Shown piece after piece: positions 37,099 to 44,534 of a stretch of 64,000 bases of DNA. Each line of letters opens with the position of its first letter. Positions within the stretch are counted from its first letter, which is position 1. This DNA comes from Sphingomonas phyllosphaerae 5.2 (GTDB lineage Bacteria; Pseudomonadota; Alphaproteobacteria; Sphingomonadales; Sphingomonadaceae). The DNA is taken from positions 3,568,501-3,632,500 of the forward strand of contig NZ_ATTI01000001.1 of the NCBI RefSeq assembly GCF_000419605.1, given 5' to 3'. The notes under the pieces were generated by a model that saw nothing but the letters and a program-made list of their open reading frames with translations, made no database searches and was not told where the DNA came from. The position numbers were made by a program, and so were the translations under genes.

Positions 37099-38721
37099 TT
37101 GCGGCGGCGCGCGCGACGTCGCAGGAAGTCGTCAATTACCAGCGCGTCAAGGAAGCCTCCCCTGCCCGATCGTTCGTTCGTCGATGCGCTGCCGCGGCGC
37201 TACCCCGCGTCGGCCGCGCTGCTGCTGGGTGCCGCCGCGGCGTGCGGGTTCGCGCCGCTGCAATTGTGGTGGCTGACGCTCGCGTGTTTCGCGGGGTGGA
37301 TCGCGCTGGTCCACGCCGCACCGACGATGCGACAGGCGTTGTGGCGCGGCTGGGCGTTCGGGGTCGGCCATTTCACGATCAACGACAATTGGTTCCAGCA
37401 CGCCTTCACCTTCCAGGATCAGATGCCGCATTGGCTGGGCTATGCCGCGCCGATCGCACTGGCGCTGTATCTGGCGGTGTTCCCGGCGATCGCGGCCGGG
37501 CTGGCGTGGCGGGTGCGCGGCGGGCGCGTCGATGCCGGGTTCGTGCTGCTGTTCGGCGCGGCGTGGATCCTGACCGAATGGATGCGCAGCTGGCTGTTCA
37601 CCGGCTACGCATGGGATCCGCTGGCGGTGATGTGGGTGCCGGTACAGCCGGTCGCATGGCTGGCGACGCTGGTCGGCACCTATGCCCTGTCGGGGCTGAC
37701 GGTGGCGGCAGCCGGGGCGTTGCTGCTAATGCACGGCAAGGCGCGCGCCATACCGGTGATGGTGATCGCAATGATCGCGACCGGCGCGCCGCTGCTCAGC
37801 TATCGCACGCCGACCGCCCCGCCGACCGCCGACGCGCCGCGCCTCGTCGTCGTCCAGCCCAACGTGCCGCAGGACCAGCGCGGCGAGAGCGATCAGGCGA
37901 TGATGCTCGCGCGGCTGCTGCGCCTGTCCGGCGTGCCGGGCGGCGCACCGCGGCTGGTGATGTGGCCCGAAGGCGTGATCCGCGACTTCATCGAGGACGA
38001 TTATCCGTTCTGGGTCTATGGCAACACCAGCCCGTGGCTGACGCGGACGCGGATGGCGTCGGTGCTGGGCCCGCGCGACATGCTGCTGACCGGCGGCACC
38101 GCGTTGCAATTCGATGCGAAAGGGGACGTGACCACCGCGAGCAATTCGGTTTTCGCGCTCGACGCACGCGGGCGCATCCGCGGGCGCTACGACAAGGCGC
38201 ATCTGGTGCCGTACGGCGAGTATCTGCCGCTGCCGTGGCTGCTCAAGCCACTCGGGCTGTCGCGGCTGGTGCCCGGCGACATGGACTTCGCACCCGGCCC
38301 GGGGCCGCGCACGATGTCCGTGCCCAGGTTCGGCGCGATCGGGATGCAGCTCTGCTACGAGATCATCTTCTCCGGGCAGACCGTCGATCCCGCGCATCGC
38401 CCGCGGCTGATCTTCAATCCCTCCAACGATGCGTGGTTCGGCACATGGGGTCCGCCGCAGCATCTGGCGCAGGCGCGGCTGCGCGCGATCGAGGAAGGAT
38501 TGCCGGTGGTGCGCGCGACACCGAACGGCATCTCCGCGGTGATCGGCGCCGACGGCGCGCTGCTCGGCACCGTCGCGCATCATGTCGGCGGCGCGGTGGT
38601 CGTGCCGATCCCTCCGGCGCACGCCCCGACGCCGTTCGCGCGGCTCGGGAACTGGGCGGCGCTGTTGGTCGGGGCGATGCTGTGCATCGTCGCATTTGCG
38701 TTGCGCCGCCGATCGCGGTAA
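37099..38721 (+). CDS. lnt: Apolipoprotein N-acyltransferase
   Basis: Adds the third acyl chain to bacterial lipoproteins; integral inner-membrane protein with several N-terminal spans and a periplasmic nitrilase-like domain. The catalytic triad is visible as Glu in MWPEGV, Lys in YDKAHLVPYGEYLP and Cys in GMQLCYEIIF. No ATG or GTG lies near the conserved start (PRRYPASAALLLG). TTG 37099 is the nearest standard codon (540 residues); a CTG at 37162 has an AAGGAAG site 6 bases before it and gives the usual short N-terminus, so initiation there is plausible. The stop overlaps the metK operator palindrome by two bases. Confidence 0.94.
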   Translation: MRRRARRRRKSSITSASRKPPLPDRSFVDALPRRYPASAALLLGAAAACGFAPLQLWWLTLACFAGWIALVHAAPTMRQALWRGWAFGVGHFTINDNWFQHAFTFQDQMPHWLGYAAPIALALYLAVFPAIAAGLAWRVRGGRVDAGFVLLFGAAWILTEWMRSWLFTGYAWDPLAVMWVPVQPVAWLATLVGTYALSGLTVAAAGALLLMHGKARAIPVMVIAMIATGAPLLSYRTPTAPPTADAPRLVVVQPNVPQDQRGESDQAMMLARLLRLSGVPGGAPRLVMWPEGVIRDFIEDDYPFWVYGNTSPWLTRTRMASVLGPRDMLLTGGTALQFDAKGDVTTASNSVFALDARGRIRGRYDKAHLVPYGEYLPLPWLLKPLGLSRLVPGDMDFAPGPGPRTMSVPRFGAIGMQLCYEIIFSGQTVDPAHRPRLIFNPSNDAWFGTWGPPQHLAQARLRAIEEGLPVVRATPNGISAVIGADGALLGTVAHHVGGAVVVPIPPAHAPTPFARLGNWAALLVGAMLCIVAFALRRRSR

Positions 38722-38747
38722 CGACATAAAGCTATCTTTATATCGTT
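38720..38747. promoter_or_regulatory. 28-bp near-perfect palindrome upstream of metK (candidate SAM/SAH operator)
   Basis: Positions 38720-38747 pair as a palindrome with only 2 mismatched pairs out of 14, with ATAAAG / CTTTAT in the centre. It covers the lnt stop codon and ends 16 bp before metK. The shape and core are like the ATAAAGATATCTTTAT-type sites of ArsR-family SahR/SamR regulators of methionine genes in proteobacteria; no such regulator gene is in the window. Confidence 0.75.
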
Positions 38748-38763
38748 ATCTCCCGGAGCTTCC

Positions 38764-39963
38764 ATGCGTCAGTCGTTCATCTTCACGTCCGAGTCGGTGT
38801 CCGAAGGTCACCCCGACAAGGTCGCCGATCAGATTTCGGACTCGATCGTCGACCTGTTCCTGTCGAAGGATCCCGAGGCGCGCGTCGCCTGCGAAACGCT
38901 GACCACCACGCAGCTGGTGGTGCTGGCGGGCGAGATCCGCGGCAAGGGCGTGTACGAGAACGACCAATGGGCACCGGGCATCGAGGAAGAGATCGAGGCC
39001 ACCGTCCGCGCGACCGTGAAGCGCATCGGGTACGAGCAGTCGGGCTTCCACTGGAACGAGTTCAAGTTCCTGAACGAACTGCACGGCCAGTCGGCGCACA
39101 TCGCGATGGGCGTGGACGAGAGCGGCAACAAGGACGAGGGCGCCGGCGACCAGGGCATCATGTTCGGTTACGCGACCGACGAGACGCCGGGCCTGATGCC
39201 CGCCACGCTTTATTACAGCCACAAGATCCTCGAGCGCATGGCGGCGGATCGCCACTCGGGCGCGGCCCCGTTCCTGGAGCCTGACGCCAAGAGCCAGGTG
39301 ACGCTGCAATATGAGAATGGCGTACCGGTGAAGGCAGTGGCGCTGGTCGTGTCGACCCAGCACAGCGCCGAGCTGTCGAACGCCGAGGGCCAGGCCAAGC
39401 TGCGCGACTACGTCAAGGGCGTGTTCGCGGACGTGTTGCCGCAAGGCTGGCTGCCGGAAGAGAAGGCGATCTACGTCAATCCTACCGGGCTGTTCGAGAT
39501 CGGCGGACCGGACGGCGACGCCGGGCTTACCGGGCGCAAGATCATCGTCGACACCTATGGCGGCGCGGCTCCGCACGGCGGCGGCGCATTCAGCGGCAAG
39601 GACCCGACGAAGGTCGATCGCTCGGCCGCCTATGTCGCGCGCTATCTGGCGAAGAATGTCGTCGCGGCCGGGCTCGCCAAGCGCTGCACGATCCAGCTGT
39701 CCTACGCGATCGGCGTCGCCGAGCCGCTGTCGGTCTATGTCGACCTGCACGGCACCGGTACCGTCGACGAGGCGAAGCTGGAGGTGGCGCTGCCGCAGCT
39801 GGTGCGGCTGACCCCCAAGGGCATTCGCGAGCATTTGAAGCTCAACAAGCCGATCTACTCGAAGACGGCGGCGTACGGCCACTTTGGTCGCGACGCCGAG
39901 GGCGATTTGTTCACGTGGGAAAAGACCGATCTGGTCGACGCGCTGAAGCAGGCTGTCGCCTGA
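38764..39963 (+). CDS. metK: S-adenosylmethionine synthetase
   Basis: Makes S-adenosylmethionine from methionine and ATP, the methyl donor used by MiaB, TrmB and many others. 399 residues. Motifs [14 protein letters not shown], the family signature [12 protein letters not shown], and the C-terminal [19 protein letters not shown] with the phosphate loop are all present. The ATG at 38764 follows a CGGAG site. The 42-bp upstream gap is filled by a palindrome that is the likely repressor site, too short for a SAM riboswitch. Confidence 0.98.
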   Translation: MRQSFIFTSESVSEGHPDKVADQISDSIVDLFLSKDPEARVACETLTTTQLVVLAGEIRGKGVYENDQWAPGIEEEIEATVRATVKRIGYEQSGFHWNEFKFLNELHGQSAHIAMGVDESGNKDEGAGDQGIMFGYATDETPGLMPATLYYSHKILERMAADRHSGAAPFLEPDAKSQVTLQYENGVPVKAVALVVSTQHSAELSNAEGQAKLRDYVKGVFADVLPQGWLPEEKAIYVNPTGLFEIGGPDGDAGLTGRKIIVDTYGGAAPHGGGAFSGKDPTKVDRSAAYVARYLAKNVVAAGLAKRCTIQLSYAIGVAEPLSVYVDLHGTGTVDEAKLEVALPQLVRLTPKGIREHLKLNKPIYSKTAAYGHFGRDAEGDLFTWEKTDLVDALKQAVA

Positions 39964-39979
39964 GCCGATCGACAGCGTC

Positions 39980-40050
39980 ACCCCGTCCTTGAGCCGGGGT
40001 TTCGCTTCTGCCGTTGTCGACAAGTGGCGGCAGCCCGGACCACGTCCGGG
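39980..40050. repeat. Two short hairpins after metK
   Basis: ACCCCG/CGGGGT (39980-40000, 9-base loop) and CCCGGAC/GTCCGGG (40034-40050, 3-base loop). Both resemble intergenic hairpin repeats of sphingomonad genomes and could terminate metK transcription, though no T-tract is present. Rest of the 249-bp gap shows no gene. Confidence 0.55.
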
Positions 40051-40212
40051 GTCGAGAGTCGGTAGATGGCGATCTATTCTATGGCGCCGCGTTCCCGATG
40101 GGACGCGGCGCTTCTAGCGTGCCGATCGCGGCGGGATCGACCTGTTACGCGAACGCAACCGGTCGCTCGCAGCACGTTTAGACGAGCGAAGCCTGCGCAC
40201 CCCTCGCTCCCG

Positions 40213-40839
40213 TCAGCTCGGGTGTGCCTCCACCTCGGCCTCGGCATTGGTGTCGCGCCGCGTCTCGACGAGCCGCGCGGCGGCATCGATCGCCCAGCTT
40301 GCCACACGCTCGGAAAGCCAGCCGATCACCGCACCGGCCACGACGTCACTGGTGTAATGCGCGCCACGCGCGACCTGCACCGCACCTGCGGTTCCCGCCA
40401 CGAGTTTCGCGACGCCCGCCGCCGCGGGCACCTCGCGCCCGATCGACTGCGCGATCGCGACCGCGCCGGCGGTGTGGCCGGACGGGAAGGCGTTCAGATC
40501 GGTATCTTCGGTCCCATGGCCTTTCTCCAGCACGGGGCTGGCACCCGCCACGTTCGGCCGCGCGCGATCTACCCCGGCCTTCAGCACGGTCTTCAATCCC
40601 GTGGCCAGCAGGTGGCTGCTCACCATACGTGCCCCGCTGCGCGCCAATGCCGGGCGGCGCAGCACCGCGCCGATCGCCAGCGTGCCGAGCCCGAGTGCCA
40701 GCAGCGGCGGCTCGTCAGTGGCCTTCGCGATCGGCGCAAGTGCGCGCATCGCTCCCATGGCGGCAAGTGCGCGCGCCGGACCGTGCGCGTCATGCTCGCG
40801 CTCGGCGGCCGCGCGCAATGCCTTCTTCTTCTTGCCCAT
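40213..40839 (-). CDS. PAP2-superfamily phosphatase (membrane phospholipid or undecaprenyl-PP phosphatase type)
   Basis: A 208-residue protein with the three PAP2 blocks: KAGVDRARP (K-x6-RP), FPSGHTAGAVAIA (PSGH) and VARGAHYTSDVVAGAVIG (R-x-x-H-x3-D, with Ala in place of Ser before the Arg). The middle and C-terminus are hydrophobic; the N-terminal 20 residues are very basic. It likely removes phosphate from a lipid phosphate substrate in the inner membrane. The ATG at 40839 is preferred; a GTG just before it would add one residue. It interrupts the usual metK-trmB adjacency. Confidence 0.85.
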   Translation of the reverse strand: MGKKKKALRAAAEREHDAHGPARALAAMGAMRALAPIAKATDEPPLLALGLGTLAIGAVLRRPALARSGARMVSSHLLATGLKTVLKAGVDRARPNVAGASPVLEKGHGTEDTDLNAFPSGHTAGAVAIAQSIGREVPAAAGVAKLVAGTAGAVQVARGAHYTSDVVAGAVIGWLSERVASWAIDAAARLVETRRDTNAEAEVEAHPS

Positions 40840-40896
40840 CACGCTGCTCCGGTGGTTATCCGCGTGCCAACGACCCGCGCTGCCATTCGGTCCCGG

Positions 40897-41670
40897 TCAC
40901 GACGCAGCGGTATAGGCGGCGAAGCGCTCGGACAGCACCATCCGTCCGTCGCGCCACACCTGCACCCCGCCCCCGCCCTTCGCCGGATCGACCGAGGCGA
41001 GCACGCGGTAGACATAGCCGCCGTTCGCGAACTGATAGACGCGCCGCCCGTCACGCTCGTCGACCAGCCGACCGCCGGCGATCGTCAGCGACGTGCGCGT
41101 ATCGCGTCCGCCCCATGGCTGCTCGACGACCGGCAGGTCGGTGTCGTGGTTGTAGCTGTGATAGACGAAGCCGTCGCGATCGCTGCGCGTCACCTGGATC
41201 GAGCGCTTGCCGGTCACGCCCAGCACGCGCGTCTGCGGGGCGAAGCGGCAGCCGGTGGTGTCGCGGCCCCAGGTGACGGAAGTGACCGACGGCGTCGTCG
41301 CGCCGGGTTCGACCATGCCGGGATTGACCGCATGGACGTTGCCGACGTCGCGGCCGGCCTCGTTGGTCAGCGGATAATGGATCTGCCCCGCCCCGGGATC
41401 GCCTGCGCCGACCCGGACGCGCACCTGATAGCGGACGAGCCCGGGTTTCGACAGGCTGGTCAACGTCGCGGTCCGCTGCCGGTCGGGCGGCGAGAGCACC
41501 AGCACGCGATCGCGGTCGACCGAATCGCAGACGAACACCGCCGGCGTCCACGCACCGTCGCTCTCCAGCATCGAGATCGACCGCGGGCTCGACAATTGCG
41601 ACCACGCCGGCCCGGCGACCGCCGCCGCCATGATCGCCGTCACCGCCACACCGCTCCACCACGTCCGCAT
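40897..41670 (-). CDS. Exported protein of unknown function (257 aa)
   Basis: A 257-residue protein with a clear signal peptide (WWSGVAVTAIMAAAVAGPAWS-Q, cleavage near residue 24). The rest is rich in beta-type sequence with internal short patterns such as RDTTGCRFAPQTRVLG, GFVYHSYNH and VYQFANGGYVYRVLASVDP, with two cysteines that may form a disulfide. I do not recognise a family. Tail-to-tail with nothing; it is upstream of the PAP2 gene on the same strand (57 bp gap) and divergent from trmB (47 bp). A periplasmic or surface location is inferred only from the signal. Confidence 0.8.
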   Translation of the reverse strand: MRTWWSGVAVTAIMAAAVAGPAWSQLSSPRSISMLESDGAWTPAVFVCDSVDRDRVLVLSPPDRQRTATLTSLSKPGLVRYQVRVRVGAGDPGAGQIHYPLTNEAGRDVGNVHAVNPGMVEPGATTPSVTSVTWGRDTTGCRFAPQTRVLGVTGKRSIQVTRSDRDGFVYHSYNHDTDLPVVEQPWGGRDTRTSLTIAGGRLVDERDGRRVYQFANGGYVYRVLASVDPAKGGGGVQVWRDGRMVLSERFAAYTAAS

Positions 41671-41717
41671 CGCTTCCTCCGTTCCGTTTCGCGCGCGCCT
41701 GGGCTAGGCGCGCGTGG

Positions 41718-42398
41718 ATGAACGATCCCACAACGATCCGCCGCCTGTACGGCCGGCGTCAGGGCCATGCATTGCGCGCCGGACAGGCGGCGCTGGTCGA
41801 GGAATTGCTGCCGCGCATCGCCGTCCCCGAACAGTGCGCGCTCGACGCGACACGGCTGTTCGGCGACGCGCGGCCGATGCAGGTCGAGATCGGTTTCGGC
41901 GCAGGCGAGCACCTCGCCGCACAGGCAGCCGCGGCGCCCGGCACCGGCTTCATCGGATGCGAGCCGTTCCTCAACGGCGTGGTCGGCGCGCTCGGCCATG
42001 TCCGCGACGGCGCGCTGGACAATGTCCGCATCCATATGGGCGACGCGCTTGAAGTGGTCGAGCGGCTACCCGACGCATCGCTGGAGCGGGTCTATCTGCT
42101 GCATCCCGATCCCTGGCCCAAGGCGCGGCATGCCAAGCGCCGGATGATGAACCACGGTCCGCTCGATCTGATCGCCTCCAAGCTGAAGGCGGGCGCGGAG
42201 TTCCGGCTGGGCACGGACGACCCCACCTATTGCCGCTGGTCGATGATGGTGATGAACCAGCGGCGCGATTTCGACTGGCAAGCGAGCGGCCCGCACGATT
42301 TCCAGGAACGCCCGGCGGACTGGCCAGAGACGCGCTACGAACGCAAGGCGCGGCGGCACGGGCACGAAGTGTGGTATTTCAGGTACGTCCGCGTCTGA
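41718..42398 (+). CDS. trmB: tRNA (guanine-N7-)-methyltransferase
   Basis: SAM-dependent enzyme forming m7G46 in tRNA. 226 residues. SAM-binding EIGFGAGEHLAAQA, the GCEPFLNGVV segment, LLHPDPWPKARHAKRRMM (family-diagnostic) and the C-terminal TRYERKARRHGHEVWYF motif are present. Start ATG at 41718 is clear. In alphaproteobacteria it usually follows metK; here two genes on the other strand come between. Confidence 0.96.
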   Translation: MNDPTTIRRLYGRRQGHALRAGQAALVEELLPRIAVPEQCALDATRLFGDARPMQVEIGFGAGEHLAAQAAAAPGTGFIGCEPFLNGVVGALGHVRDGALDNVRIHMGDALEVVERLPDASLERVYLLHPDPWPKARHAKRRMMNHGPLDLIASKLKAGAEFRLGTDDPTYCRWSMMVMNQRRDFDWQASGPHDFQERPADWPETRYERKARRHGHEVWYFRYVRV

Positions 42399-42489
42399 TC
42401 GATCGTTAATTCTTAATGCTTCGTTAACCTCTTCATGTAAGATCCCGTTAAGGCCGGCCTTCCGCGATCGGTCGACGAAAGGGAGAAAC

Positions 42490-43059
42490 ATGAAAAAGCT
42501 GCTTCTGACCGGCCTGGCGCTTCTGACCGCCGCCGTCACCAACCCCGCAATCGCCGCGCCGTCCTTGGGTGACGTGGTGACTTGCGGGGCGCTCAACCTC
42601 GAGTGTCCCGAGGATCCGTTCGTGAAGGTCGGAGCAGGTGCAGAGTTCGGGCTGTCCTTCGGCGAGTTCGGCATCATCCTGCTGGCGGACTTCGCCACCG
42701 GTTCGCTGACGCTCAGCAACGCCAACAACTCGGACTTGCCGGACGGTTTCGAGTTGCTGCCGGAAACCTTCGTACAATTCCGCGGCGATACCGTGCCGTT
42801 CACCTCGGTGTCGCTCGGCGCGACGAACGGCGTCTCCAACTTCGATGCATCGAAGCTGACGCTGGATGACGACGGATTCCTGACCCTGGACCTGTCCGGT
42901 GTTTCGTTCCTGCCCAACGGGTCGTTGCAGGTGCAGATCGACCAGACCGCTGCGGTGCCGGAACCGACGACCTGGGCGCTGATGATCCTCGGCTTCGGCG
43001 TTGTCGGTCATGCGCTGCGTCGCCGCAAGGTCGCCGCGCCGCGCGTCGCGCTCGCCTGA
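42490..43059 (+). CDS. PEP-CTERM sorting-domain protein
   Basis: A 189-residue secreted protein with signal peptide (KKLLLTGLALLTAAVTNPAIA-A) and the C-terminal PEP-CTERM sorting signal: VPEPTTWALMILGFG then VVGHALRRRK, i.e. PEP motif, hydrophobic helix, basic tail. Such proteins are substrates of exosortase, which is not in this window. The middle part is Gly/Asp/Leu-rich with no known domain (possible calcium-binding or beta-sandwich surface protein). Good AAAGGGAG ribosome binding site. The 91-bp upstream gap has A/T-rich direct CGTTAA repeats that may be promoter elements. Confidence 0.9.
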   Translation: MKKLLLTGLALLTAAVTNPAIAAPSLGDVVTCGALNLECPEDPFVKVGAGAEFGLSFGEFGIILLADFATGSLTLSNANNSDLPDGFELLPETFVQFRGDTVPFTSVSLGATNGVSNFDASKLTLDDDGFLTLDLSGVSFLPNGSLQVQIDQTAAVPEPTTWALMILGFGVVGHALRRRKVAAPRVALA

Positions 43060-43155
43060 CCTTCCGCGACCGACCGCTGCTGAAACTGTCCTGTTTGTAA
43101 CGGGACTATCGTGATGGCACGCCTATCTTCTCCCGATCCACCAAGGAGAGAGAAG

Positions 43156-43362
43156 ATGCGTCCCATCATCGCCGCCACATTGGCCGCTACCGTCCTCATG
43201 GCCGCGCCCGCCTCGGCCAAAGGGTGCCTGCGCGGTGCGGCTGCCGGCGGGGTCGCCGGGCATATGATGGGCAAGGGCCACGGACTGGCCGGCGCAGCCG
43301 CGGGCTGCATGGTCGCGCACCATCATTATGCGAAAAAGGCCGCGGCAGCGCGCAAGCACTGA
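43156..43362 (+). CDS. Small exported glycine-rich protein (68 aa, glycine-zipper-like)
   Basis: A 68-residue ORF with a signal peptide (TLAATVLMAAPASA-K) and a short mature part: two Cys, a GAAAGGVAGHMMGKGHGLAGAAAGC glycine-zipper-like segment, then HHH and a basic end AKKAAAARKH. AAGGAGA lies a few bases before ATG 43156. Glycine-zipper proteins insert into membranes; here a periplasmic or membrane role is plausible. No family name assigned. Independent of the neighbouring PEP-CTERM gene (96 bp gap). Confidence 0.75.
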   Translation: MRPIIAATLAATVLMAAPASAKGCLRGAAAGGVAGHMMGKGHGLAGAAAGCMVAHHHYAKKAAAARKH

Positions 43363-43393
43363 TGACGACGACGCCCGCCCGCCGCGGCGGGCG

Positions 43394-43852
43394 TCACCCG
43401 CGCCCGGCGAGCGCCGAGAGCAGCAAGGTCAGCGCGCCGAGCCCGCCCGACAACAAGTGGCGCAAGCGTCGCCAGGCCGGCACCTCGCCCATCAGCGATC
43501 CGACCGCACGGTCGCCGAGCGGACTGGCGAGCAAAGCCACCGCCAGCACCGCCAGCGCTGTCACCGGTGATGCCGCCCCCAACACGGCCGCCACGATCGC
43601 GCCCCAGGCGATCAGGCTCGGCGCGACCGCCAGTGCGTAGGGCCACCACCGCGCATCGCTGCGGCACAGCGCCTGCATCCACCACATCCCGCCGAGGAAC
43701 GACAGGATCAGCGCGGCATAGCCGCCGCCGACCACCGCCGCCGCCATCCGCGCGTCTGCCCGCGCGAGCGCCAGCAATACGCAAGCGACCTGCGGCAACA
43801 AGCCCGCACCACCAAGTGCCAGCGGCGGGGCACGCAAGCGGATGTCGCTCAC
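43394..43852 (-). CDS. DUF3429 domain-containing membrane protein
   Basis: A 152-residue protein with about four predicted membrane helices (near residues 13-29, 36-60, 74-94 and 96-110) and the DUF3429-type pattern AALILSFLGGMWWM ... RWWPYALAVAPSLIAW. Function unknown. The start is GTG at 43852, 3 bp after the YbhB-like gene stop, so the two are coupled. Confidence 0.85.
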   Translation of the reverse strand: MSDIRLRAPPLALGGAGLLPQVACVLLALARADARMAAAVVGGGYAALILSFLGGMWWMQALCRSDARWWPYALAVAPSLIAWGAIVAAVLGAASPVTALAVLAVALLASPLGDRAVGSLMGEVPAWRRLRHLLSGGLGALTLLLSALAGRG

Positions 43853-43855
43853 CGC

Positions 43856-44479
43856 TCAGATCGCCTGCGGAGTCGCCGGCACGGCGCCGACCGGCACCTC
43901 CTCGCCGCGCGAATAGGTGCCGACCAATATGCCGGCGGCAAGCACCCGGCCACGGATCGCCTCCAGCAGGTCGCTGCGCCCGGGATTGACGTCCACCGGC
44001 GCGGCTTCGCTCAGCGCGAAGAGCTGGAAGACATAGTCGTGGCTGCCGTGGCCGGTCGGCGGATCGGGTGGAAGCCAGCCTTCCTGGCTGTAGCTGTTGC
44101 GCCCGACATCCGATCCGTCGAACCGACCATGGCCGTCCGGTGCGATCGCACCTTCGGGCAGCGCACCGTCTTCAGGCGGCAGGTTCCATACCACAGCATG
44201 GACGAGCGGATTGGGGGCCGGGGCGTCCGGATCCTCCACCAGCAACGCCAGCGCCGCCGTACCCGCGGGCACGCCGCGCCATGCAAGTGGCGGCGACACG
44301 CCCTCGCCATCCGCGGTGAAGCGCTCGGGCAACCGCGCACCGTTCGCGAATGCGATGCTGCTCACTTCGAGCCGCGCGTCGCCGGCGACGATCCCGTCCT
44401 GCACGATCGCCAGCTTGGCGTGGCCCGCGCGGACGTTGTGCATCAGGCTGCCGAGCCAGTGCGGCACGTGTTCGAGCAT
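43856..44479 (-). CDS. YbhB/YbcL family (Raf kinase inhibitor-like, PEBP fold) protein
   Basis: A 207-residue PEBP-fold protein. Signature segments: SPPLAWRGVPAGTAALALLVEDPDAP, HAVVWNLPP, GSDVGRNSYSQEGWLPPDPPTGHGSHDYVFQLFAL. Bacterial members bind anionic ligands and are of uncertain function. ATG at 44479 has a GAGAGAAG element before it; the in-frame extension upstream is arginine-rich and unlikely. It is downstream of catalase, separated by a strong hairpin, and precedes DUF3429. Confidence 0.9.
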   Translation of the reverse strand: MLEHVPHWLGSLMHNVRAGHAKLAIVQDGIVAGDARLEVSSIAFANGARLPERFTADGEGVSPPLAWRGVPAGTAALALLVEDPDAPAPNPLVHAVVWNLPPEDGALPEGAIAPDGHGRFDGSDVGRNSYSQEGWLPPDPPTGHGSHDYVFQLFALSEAAPVDVNPGRSDLLEAIRGRVLAAGILVGTYSRGEEVPVGAVPATPQAI

Positions 44480-44504
44480 CAGCTTCTCTCCCAAGGCGGT
44501 GACC

Positions 44505-44526
44505 GCCGGCCTCGCAAGAGGCCGGC
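44505..44526 (-). terminator. Stable hairpin between katE and the ybhB-like gene
   Basis: A perfect 9-bp GC-rich stem (GCCGGCCTC / GAGGCCGGC) with a 4-base loop (GCAA on the plus strand) in the 55-bp gap. No U-run, so it may be a Rho-dependent end, an RNA processing site or a mark separating the two messages. Confidence 0.55.
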
Positions 44527-44534
44527 GATCGGAT

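Noticed and set aside
38722..38763. SAM riboswitch upstream of metK
   Set aside because: Only 42 bp are available and they are occupied by a DNA palindrome; no riboswitch fold fits.
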